This document shows, in pieces, positions 22,288 to 29,665 of a DNA stretch of 32,266 nucleotides. Source of the DNA: Pirellulaceae bacterium (lineage in GTDB: Bacteria; Planctomycetota; Planctomycetia; Pirellulales; Pirellulaceae); contig JASMLW010000577.1 of the NCBI GenBank assembly GCA_030748485.1, positions 1 to 32,266 on the forward strand, given 5' to 3'. The position numbers were made by a program, and so were the translations under genes. The notes beneath the pieces are model-generated. The model was not told the origin of the DNA. It did no database searches and was given only the letters and a program-made list of their open reading frames with translations. Each line of letters begins with the position of its first letter. Positions within the stretch are counted from its first letter, which is position 1.

Positions 22288-23367
22288 CTACTTCACTGGG
22301 AACTTCACGAACAGGTTGGCTCGTGCGACTGGTTCGCGGGCCAGATCGGTGTCGAAAACTCGTGTGGGGGTGTTGCCGGCCAGGTCCTCCATCAGGGGGC
22401 TGACTTGCAGTTCGTAGTCTCCGGACCGCCAGGCGGTGCGAGGTTGAAAAGTCCATTTCCTCTCCCCCGACGAGACCTCAATCTTGCCGTCGACGCTTTC
22501 GCCGCGCTCGTCGACAACGCGGAGAAAGCGATACAAGAGCGGGTGGTCCAGCGGCTCGGGAAACTTCACGACCAACGCGGCTCGCTCGCCCGCACCGGGA
22601 GATTCGATCTTCCATTGCGCCGGCAATGGCCGCGAGTGATCGGCGGCCTGCGCGCGAAACTCCTTGACGAACGGCTTGCTGAGTTGCTGGCCGGTCGCAT
22701 CGCGCAGTTTGTCCTTCACAACCAATCGATAGCGACGCCCGGCGACAAGCACGGGGCCGAAATCTTCGCGCAGATTGAGACCCTGTTTAACTCGGCCCGG
22801 GTGAATCCACAGCGTCAGTCGTCGCGCGTCGCTGGACCACAACTCAGTCCGCCGCCAGGGATCGTGAACTGGCTGGCCGTCTTCATTGAGCAGCGTGAAA
22901 TGATCGAAGATTTCGCGGCCCTCGCGCATCGGCTTCGAGAAGTGAATGTAGAACTTCAGATGATTGGCCGGCAGCGCGCTCGACGTCGGGTAGATGCGCT
23001 CGACAACCGGCGCGGCGGACGGTGGCCGCGGGGGAGCTCGGTACACAGCTTTCATCAGTTCACCCGACACGACGGTTCGCGCCACGTAGCGGTTTCCGTA
23101 AACCAGCGGACGCCGCGGCGTGAAAGTCAGCAGTCGACCCACGCGTCGATACTTGCCGAACAGGGGAGTCTCCGCACCGGCGAGAGTCAACGTCACGAGC
23201 TGCCTGCCCTCGACCGACTTCACATCTCCAGCCGGAATCGCCGCCCGCTCTCCGGCCGTCAGCGCGCGGAGCACTTCGACGCGCCGTCCGTCACCCTCGA
23301 GGGGATGGATTTGAAGGGGAGGCGGATCAGCCCCGACCAACGCCACTAGCAGGTAGAGTCCGTACAT
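22288..23367 (-). CDS. Exported protein with Ig-like (SbsA-type) domains
   Basis: 359 aa from ATG 23367. The N-terminus is a short hydrophobic segment (MYGLYLLVALVGA) that would act as a signal peptide. The body shows repeated beta-sandwich motifs of the bacterial Ig-like/SbsA type: VVERIYPTSSALPANHLKFYIHFSKPMR (in two segments: IYPTSSALPANHLKFYIHF, SKPMREGREIF), then LNEDGQPVHDP and a third repeat around AALVVKFPEPLDHPLLYRF. No catalytic residues seen. It starts 51 bases after the stop of the upstream exported gene, so both are probably one operon. Likely role: cell-surface or substrate-binding; not established. Confidence 0.75.
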   Translation of the reverse strand: MYGLYLLVALVGADPPPLQIHPLEGDGRRVEVLRALTAGERAAIPAGDVKSVEGRQLVTLTLAGAETPLFGKYRRVGRLLTFTPRRPLVYGNRYVARTVVSGELMKAVYRAPPRPPSAAPVVERIYPTSSALPANHLKFYIHFSKPMREGREIFDHFTLLNEDGQPVHDPWRRTELWSSDARRLTLWIHPGRVKQGLNLREDFGPVLVAGRRYRLVVKDKLRDATGQQLSKPFVKEFRAQAADHSRPLPAQWKIESPGAGERAALVVKFPEPLDHPLLYRFLRVVDERGESVDGKIEVSSGERKWTFQPRTAWRSGDYELQVSPLMEDLAGNTPTRVFDTDLAREPVARANLFVKFPVK

Positions 23368-23418
23368 CGAATCTCACACTTTGCAAAGCGAGCTCAGGAG
23401 AATCAACCACAGCCACCG

Positions 23419-24534
23419 CTACGGGAGGGCGAGCGATTCCAGCACGGAGCCGTCCTTCGTCTCGCGCACGACCAGCGCCCGATCTTTGCCGAGACGGTCC
23501 ATCAGCTTCACGCCGTGGTAAGCCTCGACCATTTCGATCCGCGGCGTCGCCGGCGCGTTTCCTTTGAGCCGTCGGACGGCCTTCTCATTGACCGCCTCAT
23601 CGCCAATCAACAACCCTTGCTCGAACTTCACTGTCCAGTAGGGGCTGGGACCAAACGGGCGTCGCTTGTGATGAAAACGAAATGTGCTGGCCAAAACGTA
23701 CGGCTTGCCGTTCTTTTCGTAGACGAACATGTCGAGCGGGCGATTGCCCGATCCCAGCTCAATCATACTCATGCCCTTGACCTCCGCGCCGGGTTGCAGC
23801 GCGTCGAGCGGATACTTCACCACGGGCGTGCAACTGAAGGCTCCGACGACATACGTCTTGCCGTTCTCCTTGAGCGGAATCACGACACTCATCGGCGCCT
23901 TGGTCTCCCAACGGCCGTGCGAGATGTGGTATGTCTCAGCTGAGAACGACGACGACTTCTCCTCGTGCGAGAGGGGCGCGTTGATGCTGAAGATCTTCGA
24001 CGCGAATTCTTCATTGCTGCGGCCGGCGGCGACGATCTGCGTGTCGGCCCAGGCGACGTCGGTGACGGTCGTCACTTTCGCGTCGCCAGCCTGTAACCGG
24101 ACCGCCGCGTACTCGACCTTGGCCAGTTCCAGTTCACCGACCTCGCCGTCGCCCGCAATCGTCAAAATGGCGAACGACTTGTCGTCCTGTCGGCGAACGG
24201 CGAAATAGGCGACTCCCGATAGTGGGTTCACGGCCATGTCGATGACGGTGATTCCCTTGGCTTGAGCGCCCAGCGGGGCCGCCAGCTTGGCTTCATAGTT
24301 CGCAATCGGCTTCTTCAAAGTCGCCTGCGATTTGGTGTCGCCCGTCTCGATCGCGACGACTTGTGCGCCCGCGCCGTCGCCGACAAGCAGCACGCCCTCC
24401 GGCGCGAAAGTGATCACGTTGATCGACTTCAACTCGGGTGAGCCCGTGACCGCCTTCTTGATCACTTCGCCCGCGCGAACATTTGCGGAAATGGAAAGAG
24501 CGATAACAGAGACGAACAAAACGACGCGGGACAT
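23419..24534 (-). CDS. Exported probable beta-propeller protein
   Basis: 371 aa from ATG 24534, which has AGGAGG 7 bases upstream; the 24624 extension is not signal-like. Signal peptide SRVVLFVSVIALSISANVRA. The body is a series of beta-strand repeats (INVITFAPEGVLLVGDGAGAQ, ITVIDMAVNPLSGVAYF then AVRRQDD, VTTVTDVAWADTQIVAA), with spacing like that of a beta-propeller. No recognisable enzymatic motif. The leader has an 11-bp duplication that doubles a piece of the ribosome-binding region. First gene of a probable two-gene operon with the Ig-like protein. I do not recognise a more exact family. Confidence 0.75.
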   Translation of the reverse strand: MSRVVLFVSVIALSISANVRAGEVIKKAVTGSPELKSINVITFAPEGVLLVGDGAGAQVVAIETGDTKSQATLKKPIANYEAKLAAPLGAQAKGITVIDMAVNPLSGVAYFAVRRQDDKSFAILTIAGDGEVGELELAKVEYAAVRLQAGDAKVTTVTDVAWADTQIVAAGRSNEEFASKIFSINAPLSHEEKSSSFSAETYHISHGRWETKAPMSVVIPLKENGKTYVVGAFSCTPVVKYPLDALQPGAEVKGMSMIELGSGNRPLDMFVYEKNGKPYVLASTFRFHHKRRPFGPSPYWTVKFEQGLLIGDEAVNEKAVRRLKGNAPATPRIEMVEAYHGVKLMDRLGKDRALVVRETKDGSVLESLALP

Positions 24535-24543
24535 GGACGATCC

Positions 24544-24565
24544 TCCTGGTTGGCTCCTGGTTGGC
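24544..24565. repeat. 11-bp tandem duplication in a leader
   Basis: tcctggttggc at 24544-24554 and 24555-24565. On the minus strand it duplicates the ccagga part of the ribosome-binding region of the 23419-24534 gene. Confidence 0.9.
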
Positions 24566-24761
24566 TCCGTAATATCGACCAACCGACGATTCACGCGACA
24601 AAATTCCGACGCGATTGGCGTCATCGTAACCCGACAAATTGCCGTTCGCCAGACTGGCGGCGGACGAGAAATCGGACGTTCTCAGCGAACCCGGCGCGGT
24701 TTGATGTCGTCGACAACGGTAACGATGCACCAATCGCCCGCATCCGCTCTTCCCAGATCCT

Positions 24762-24874
24762 CAAGTGGCAGTGCCACACACAATGCGAGCTACCGCTCGA
24801 TCTTCCCTCGGCCGCTCCCGTTGGCCGCTGGAATCGATCGAGCAAAACCCCGTATCCTCAACGCCACAAATGTG
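24762..24874 (-). repeat. Dispersed palindromic intergenic repeat, copy E
   Basis: Same orientation as copy A and the closest match to it: CAAGTGGCAGTGCCACACAC then AATGCGAGCTACCGCTCG, then CCGCTCCCGTTGGCCGCTGG followed by AATCGATCGAGCAAAAC, ending ATCCTCAACGCCACAAATGT. Hairpin 1 is the perfect GTGGCA-G-TGCCAC; hairpin 2 is decayed on its right arm. It lies in the shared upstream region of two divergent genes. Confidence 0.88.
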
Positions 24875-24921
24875 ATTAAGAGCGAGGCGATTTCCCCACT
24901 CCACCCCCCAAGGAGACATCG

Positions 24922-25422
24922 ATGAGCCGCTTGGAGATTGCGATCGAACAGATCGAACGCGTCCGCAAGTACGCGAACAGCTTGCTGGACAACATCGACG
25001 AAGCCGATTGGTTTCGCCAGCCGGCCGAAGGCGTAACGCATATCGCCTGGCAAGTCGGCCACATGACGCTTTCGCAGTACCGACTTGCCTTGCGGCGCAT
25101 TCGCGGTGAGCTGGCGACGGACGCCGAATTTGTGCCGGCCGGATTCCAAAAGCTGTTTGGCAAAGGATCCACGCCGTCGTCAGACAGGTCGATCCACCCC
25201 GATCCGGTCGTGATTCGCGCGGCGTTCGACAACGTCCATCAACGCGTGATCGCCGAAACGCGAACCGTGGACGACGCCGTGCTCGACGAACCGGTCGATC
25301 CCTTGCACCCGATGTTCTCCACCAAACACGGCGCGTTGATCTGGGCCGCTCAGCATGAAGTCTCCCACGTCGGACAGATCGGTCTGCTGAGACGACTTTT
25401 CGGGAACCAAGCGCTGTGGTAG
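24922..25422 (+). CDS. DinB-superfamily protein
   Basis: 166 aa. ATG 24922 is preceded by AAGGAG 6 bases upstream. A four-helix-bundle pattern with the three metal-ligand histidines of the DinB/YfiT family: H47 (QVGHMT) and H145/H149 in the late helix (QHEVSHVGQIGLLRR). In this superfamily the histidines bind a divalent metal; members include bacillithiol- or mycothiol-S-transferases and damage-inducible proteins of unknown role. Cytoplasmic, no signal. It is a lone gene, divergent from the propeller gene and convergent with the chemoreceptor gene. Confidence 0.88.
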   Translation: MSRLEIAIEQIERVRKYANSLLDNIDEADWFRQPAEGVTHIAWQVGHMTLSQYRLALRRIRGELATDAEFVPAGFQKLFGKGSTPSSDRSIHPDPVVIRAAFDNVHQRVIAETRTVDDAVLDEPVDPLHPMFSTKHGALIWAAQHEVSHVGQIGLLRRLFGNQALW

Positions 25423-25450
25423 TCGAGCTACCGGCGGACTAGACACACGA

Positions 25451-25469
25451 TTTGCGGGCCGTCCGCAAA
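25451..25469. terminator. Hairpin between convergent genes, possible terminator
   Basis: TTTGCGG (25451-25457) pairs with CCGCAAA (25463-25469) around a GCCGT loop. No T-run follows on the plus strand, so this is at best a weak or bidirectional terminator for the DinB and chemoreceptor genes. Confidence 0.3.
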
Positions 25470-25503
25470 CCCGGTTGTTCTCGACGAACCGCTGTCCCAA
25501 CGG

Positions 25504-27279
25504 CTACGCTTCGGTGCGGAATTCGCCGACGATTTCGCGGAAGTTCGTGGCCAAGCTCGCCAACGATTCACCCGACTGTTGGGTAATCGCGGCTTGTTTG
25601 GCTGTCGCCTTCGCGTTCTCGTCGACGGCCAGAATGCTCTCGGTCACTTGCTGACTCGCCGATGCGCTCTCCTCAACGGCGTTCGTCACCGAAGCAACGC
25701 CATCGGCCGCATCGTGAATGTTGCGAGAAATCTCTTTCGTCGTCACGCTCTGCTCTTCAACCGCGGCGGCGATCTGTCGCGTGGCTCCGTTGACGTCGAC
25801 GATCACCTCCTCGATCTCTTTCAGCGCCTCAAACACGAGATTGGACGATCGCTGAATTCCCCCGATGCAGGAGCGGATCTCCTCGGTGGCCCGCGATGTT
25901 TGGCCCGCCAGTTCCTTCACCTCCGTCGCGACCACGGCGAAACCCTTGCCCGCCTCGCCGGCGCGAGCCGCCTCGATGGTGGCGTTGAGAGACAGCAGGT
26001 TGGTGCGGTCGGCAATCTCGTCAATGATCTCAATCACCTTGCCGATCTCTTCGGCCGCCTCGCCGAGTTGATCGATGCACTGATTGCTCTTCTGAGCCAA
26101 GCCGCTCGCTCGGTCGGCGACATACGCCGTCTTCTCAGCGTTCTGCGCTACTTCAGCGATCGCCTTGGTCATCTCCTCGACCGAGTTGGCGAGAGTATTC
26201 ACCGTAGCGGACGTCTGCGAAGAGGAATCGGCCATGTGTTTCGTGTTGACAGACATTTCCTCGGCTGCGGCGGCGACGTTTGAAGACCGCAACGTGGTCT
26301 CTTCCGCTCCAGCCGACATCTCCTGAGAAGTACCGCTCAATTGCTCAGCGGCGCTGGTCAAATCGGCGGCGCCGTCGTCCATCCTTTGAATAACGCCACG
26401 CAGATGGCCGACCAGACCATTGGTCGCCTCCCGCAACTCGCCGACTTCATCGTTCGTCGTCACTTCCAGCCGACGGGTCAGGTCGCCCGACGCGCACCGC
26501 TTGAACACTTCCACCGTATCGCGAATGGGCTTGGTCACCAGCCAAGACACAGCGAAGAAGAACACTCCGCCGCCAAGGATGAGGAATGCGCCGACGATCA
26601 GGCCGCCTTTCCACAGCGACGCGACCGCGTGGGCGTCTGCTTCGTCCATCGACTTAACAACCTCAAAGGCGCCGTGGACCTCACCGACTTTCCAACCCTC
26701 CATCTTCGCGCCCGTTGGATCGAGACCCTCGGCGTTCCCCCAGAGTCGCGCTGAGTTCGCCGGGTCGCCGTGGCACAGCAAGCACTCCTGAGTCAAACGC
26801 ACTGGGCGAAAGTACCTGATCGAATTCGCATCGGCGTCGAACTCGTGGTACTCGTCCAGGTCCGAGTTCTCGTGGAAAGCGGTCAGTGCACGCGTCTCCA
26901 ACTCGTCGGGAGTGTTGGCCGAATTGCGGGGACCGATCTTGGGGACGCGGAATTCGTATCCACCCTCTTCCGCTTTCGCCATCGCCGCGTTCCAAGCCGT
27001 CACGACCGGCACCGCGGCTAGCACGCGTTCGAAATCGCCCTCATTCGCCCATTTGACGAGCTGATCTTCAGAGAGGATCCCGAGTTCCCACTTGTGCCCC
27101 ATCTCCTCGCGCACGGACTCGGCAGTCAGAACAATCGTGCGGGCCTGACTGACGGCCTCCTCGCGGCTCGCCGATTTCACGTTAATGGAATACAGGTAGA
27201 ACAACGCCGCCGTCACGACGACAAGTTGACACAAGGCCAAGCTAACAATCTTCTGTCGCAGATTCCATTTCTTGAACAT
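25504..27279 (-). CDS. Methyl-accepting chemotaxis protein with heme-c sensor domain (DUF3365/Tll0287-like)
   Basis: 591 aa from ATG 27279 (GTG 27297 would add six residues). Helix 1 (~11-30) and helix 2 (~226-249) bracket an extracytoplasmic sensor domain with a single CLLCH heme-c motif at 166-170 ([14 protein letters not shown]) followed by [17 protein letters not shown]; this is the Tll0287-like/DUF3365 pattern. HAMP domain ~250-302, then the chemoreceptor signalling domain with the conserved hairpin tip [20 protein letters not shown] and [15 protein letters not shown]. Probable methylation regions are the Ala/Gln/Glu-rich helices either side. It would sense redox state or a gas ligand through covalent heme and signal to CheA/CheW. 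No che genes are in the window, so it is an orphan receptor. Convergent with the DinB gene. Confidence 0.92.
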   Translation of the reverse strand: MFKKWNLRQKIVSLALCQLVVVTAALFYLYSINVKSASREEAVSQARTIVLTAESVREEMGHKWELGILSEDQLVKWANEGDFERVLAAVPVVTAWNAAMAKAEEGGYEFRVPKIGPRNSANTPDELETRALTAFHENSDLDEYHEFDADANSIRYFRPVRLTQECLLCHGDPANSARLWGNAEGLDPTGAKMEGWKVGEVHGAFEVVKSMDEADAHAVASLWKGGLIVGAFLILGGGVFFFAVSWLVTKPIRDTVEVFKRCASGDLTRRLEVTTNDEVGELREATNGLVGHLRGVIQRMDDGAADLTSAAEQLSGTSQEMSAGAEETTLRSSNVAAAAEEMSVNTKHMADSSSQTSATVNTLANSVEEMTKAIAEVAQNAEKTAYVADRASGLAQKSNQCIDQLGEAAEEIGKVIEIIDEIADRTNLLSLNATIEAARAGEAGKGFAVVATEVKELAGQTSRATEEIRSCIGGIQRSSNLVFEALKEIEEVIVDVNGATRQIAAAVEEQSVTTKEISRNIHDAADGVASVTNAVEESASASQQVTESILAVDENAKATAKQAAITQQSGESLASLATNFREIVGEFRTEA

Positions 27280-27438
27280 CCGGCGCCCCCATCCCACTCT
27301 GCAAAGAGACCTACGTTGATTCCAAACTGCGCAACTATAGGTCAGCGTTTTGGGGATTCTCGCGAGTCACATGAATTGCCTGCGATTGTCAGCATTCGCA
27401 CACTCAAATCGCGCGAAATCGTCACAACCTTTCCGTTT

Positions 27439-27747
27439 ATGCGAATACGCACAGCTGGACTGGCGCCAAGCCGGTGGCTGCTTAGCCTTGGTCCAGATAC
27501 GTGTTACGGCCGATTGCTCGCATCGGACGGTGCATGGACGGCCGCCGATTGTTATCGGTACACGCTGCGCCACGACGCGGTCACCACCTGCTGGACGGCG
27601 CCGGCGACGGTGGACCAACTGAACGACAACCTGACTGCGCTGAGCGATCCCGATTTGCCGGCCGAGCGAGCCGCCGCGATGATCGCGCGGGGAGACGAAA
27701 TGCTGATCGCCGATCGCCGCTTCACAGCCAACATTCGCAATCGATGA
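27439..27747 (+). pseudogene. Remnant of an aldo/keto reductase (C-terminal part)
   Basis: An open frame of 102 codons from ATG 27439 ends in a segment like the C-terminus of aldo/keto reductases: AADCYRYTLRHDAVTTCWTA then PATVDQLNDNL and later DLPAERAAAMIARGDEM. In whole family members this follows the TIM-barrel (YR-x-h-L..P-V-x-x-x-h-x-(G/A)-P...). The barrel itself is missing: upstream is only the chemoreceptor's start region, and the first ~30 residues of the frame look random. I read it as a decayed fragment left by a deletion or rearrangement. A short functional gene is possible but unlikely. Confidence 0.55.
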
Positions 27748-27801
27748 AAGCGGGAAGCTGCCCCGCCACACGCAGATTAAAACCGCCTCGCCCACGGATT
27801 G

Positions 27802-27925
27802 GGACTTACCTCCCGCAGGCGCACGACGCGTTGGGCCATACCTGTGTGGACGACCTGTCGTGCCCTACTCAGGCGAGCAAGTAATCATCCGTCCGCGGCG
27901 TAACGCCGCAGTTCAAGCTACCTCC
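27802..27925. repeat. Degenerate ~120-bp direct repeat, copy 1
   Basis: Starts at gacttacctcc and ends with a 34-bp block (27892-27925) identical to 28055-28088 in copy 2. The block contains the palindrome GCGGCGT-A-ACGCCGC. The middle parts share short words such as acctgt and cgacctgt but are diverged. Confidence 0.8.
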
Positions 27926-27966
27926 CGCGGGCGAGGCGCAAACAGCAAAAGCCGCGTCAGTGAGTT

Positions 27967-28089
27967 GGACTTACCTCCTGTACGCACTCGTTTCCTGTAG
28001 CGTACCTGTGCGCGAAGCAGGCAACGACCTGTACCACGTCCGCGGTCAGGTCCTTCCGCGGCGTAACGCCGCAGTTCAAGCTACCTCCT
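27967..28089. repeat. Degenerate ~120-bp direct repeat, copy 2
   Basis: As copy 1, 165 bases downstream; identical 34-bp block at 28055-28088 with the same 7+7 palindrome. Confidence 0.8.
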
Positions 28090-28259
28090 CACCGACGACG
28101 GCGACACGATTCTATCACAGCGACAACTGCCGCTGCGATTCTCCGACACAATCGGCGCATTCGGAACGACACGAGCGAATTCGCGGGGAGTTTTGAGCTC
28201 CCCGGCCCAAATGATTTACACTGACAGAGACAACTATTCAAATCACAACAGGTGCCCCA

Positions 28260-29513
28260 ATGGCTCGATCTCTGGCTCGATCACTGAGTCGAATACTGAG
28301 TCGATCTCTCCTTACCGCATTGGCGTTGCTGACTCTGACCGGAAGCCTGCCCGCTCAACGCCCGCGTTCGCTGCAGGCTCAACACGAGTTGATGGTCGAG
28401 ATGGTGCGGGAGGGAGTGGATGACCCCCGCGTCTTGAAGTCGGTCGCCGACACTCAGCGACACCTGTTCGTACCGAGTTCACAGCGGAAGAAAGCGTACC
28501 TCGATCTAGCGTTGCCGATCGGGCACAGCGCCACGATCTCGCCGCCCTACATCGTCGCCTACATGACAGAGCAACTGCGGCCGCGGCCGACCGACCGAGT
28601 GCTGGAGATTGGCACTGGCAGCGGCTACCAAGCTGCGATCCTCAGCCCGCTTGTCAAAGAGGTCTATACGATCGAGATCGTCGAGCCGTTGGGAAAGAGC
28701 GCCGCGAGTCGACTGCAGAGACTGGGCTACAAAAATGTCAAGGCGAAGGTGGGCGACGGCTTCAAAGGTTGGCCGGAGCATGCGCCGTTTGACAAAATCA
28801 TCGTCACCTGTTCGCCCGAGAACATTCCCCAGCCACTGATCGACCAGCTGCGAGACGGCGGGCGGATGGTGATTCCACTCGGCGGGCGCTACCAACAATC
28901 ACTCTGCCTGGTCAGCAAGAAGAACGGCAAACTCACGCGCGAGACGCTCGAGTCGACGTTCTTCATTCCGATGACGGGTCGCGCCGAGGAGTTGCGGGCG
29001 GACAAAACGGAAGGCGCGGCGACGATTCTCAACGGCGATTTTGAGGCGGTCACCAAGAGTGGCGGTCCGCTCCGCTGGTATTACCTGCGACAACATCGGG
29101 TGGTGACGCCGCAAGGTGAGAGCGAGGCCCCCGCCGGTGATCGGTATCTGAAGTTCGCCAACGAAACACCAGGCCGCATGGCGCAAGCTCTGCAGGCGTT
29201 TGGGGTCGATGGGCGGCGACATCGCGAGATTCAGCTTTCGGCGTGGGTCCGCACGGCGGACGCGGCGGCGGGAGAAAACAAGAACGATCTTCCCTCGCTC
29301 CAAGTTCGCTTCTACGACGACAACCGCAAGAACGTCGGCGTCGTGGGACTCGGCCCGTTCTCGGGAACTTCACCGTGGACGAAACACGAGAAGAAGTATC
29401 GAATTCCGCGCACGGCTAAACTGGCGGTCGTCGGCGTCGGGCTGTTCGGCGGCATCGGCGAGGCGTCGTTCGACGACGTCCACGTCGAGGCTCGGGAGAA
29501 AGTCAGCGAGTAG
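28260..29513 (+). CDS. pcm: Exported protein-L-isoaspartate O-methyltransferase with C-terminal beta domain
   Basis: 417 aa. ATG 28260 begins a signal peptide (ARSLARSLSRILSRSLL then TALALLTLTGSLPAQ) built from four 12-bp repeats. Residues ~40-235 are PCMT: HELMVEMVREGVDDPRVL, the family segment LDLALPIGHSATISPPYIVA, the SAM motif VLEIGTGSGYQ (~114-123) and RDGGRMVIPLGG. The enzyme repairs isoaspartyl residues using SAM. Residues ~240-417 are extra: a beta-sandwich, carbohydrate-binding-module-like segment (ILNGDFEAV, RWYYLR, IQLSAWVRTADA, SFDDVHVEAREK). The family call is firm; the exported location is inferred from the leader and is odd, because SAM is a cytoplasmic cofactor. Length is about twice the standalone PCMT because of the tail. 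Confidence 0.88.
   Translation: MARSLARSLSRILSRSLLTALALLTLTGSLPAQRPRSLQAQHELMVEMVREGVDDPRVLKSVADTQRHLFVPSSQRKKAYLDLALPIGHSATISPPYIVAYMTEQLRPRPTDRVLEIGTGSGYQAAILSPLVKEVYTIEIVEPLGKSAASRLQRLGYKNVKAKVGDGFKGWPEHAPFDKIIVTCSPENIPQPLIDQLRDGGRMVIPLGGRYQQSLCLVSKKNGKLTRETLESTFFIPMTGRAEELRADKTEGAATILNGDFEAVTKSGGPLRWYYLRQHRVVTPQGESEAPAGDRYLKFANETPGRMAQALQAFGVDGRRHREIQLSAWVRTADAAAGENKNDLPSLQVRFYDDNRKNVGVVGLGPFSGTSPWTKHEKKYRIPRTAKLAVVGVGLFGGIGEASFDDVHVEAREKVSE
28263..28310. repeat. 12-bp tandem repeat, four copies, in the signal-peptide codons of the PIMT gene
   Basis: Units at 28263-28274, 28275-28286, 28287-28298 and 28299-28310 (gctcgatctctg type, with a few changes). They code for the ARSL/SRSL series. 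Confidence 0.85.
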
Positions 29514-29533
29514 CCGTCGCGCTTGGAGCTACC

Positions 29534-29563
29534 TTTGCTAGAACGTGGTTTGCTAGAACGTGG
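29534..29563. repeat. 15-bp perfect tandem duplication
   Basis: tttgctagaacgtgg at 29534-29548 and 29549-29563, in the gap between two convergent genes. Confidence 0.95.
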
Positions 29564-29602
29564 CGGCGGTTCGTTTGATGGGAAGATGCTTCGCGATGCC
29601 CC

Positions 29603-29623
29603 ACCGTCTGGCGACGGTAGTTT
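29603..29623 (+). terminator. Weak hairpin, possible terminator of the PIMT gene
   Basis: ACCGTC (29603-29608) pairs with GACGGT (29613-29618) around a TGGC loop, followed by AGTTT. Short stem and short T-run, so a weak candidate. Confidence 0.35.
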
Positions 29624-29665
29624 ATAGGTACGTGAACTATTGTAGCGACGTTGAATCGATTGTGA

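Larger units (their letters stand above)
27748..28259. other. Gene-free region with a degenerate direct repeat
   Basis: No convincing gene. It carries two ~120-bp degenerate repeats (27802-27925 and 27967-28089) and beyond them about 170 bases upstream of the PIMT gene, in which no clear promoter could be picked out. Confidence 0.65.

Noticed and set aside
22088-22417. Plus-strand frame coding RIGRIG or GSVGSV repeats
   Set aside because: Produced by the 9-bp microsatellite and repeat copy D; no start context and antisense to the Ig-like gene.
27094-27438. Upstream part of the long plus-strand frame before the aldo/keto remnant
   Set aside because: It is antisense to the start of the chemoreceptor gene and shows no aldo/keto reductase pattern.
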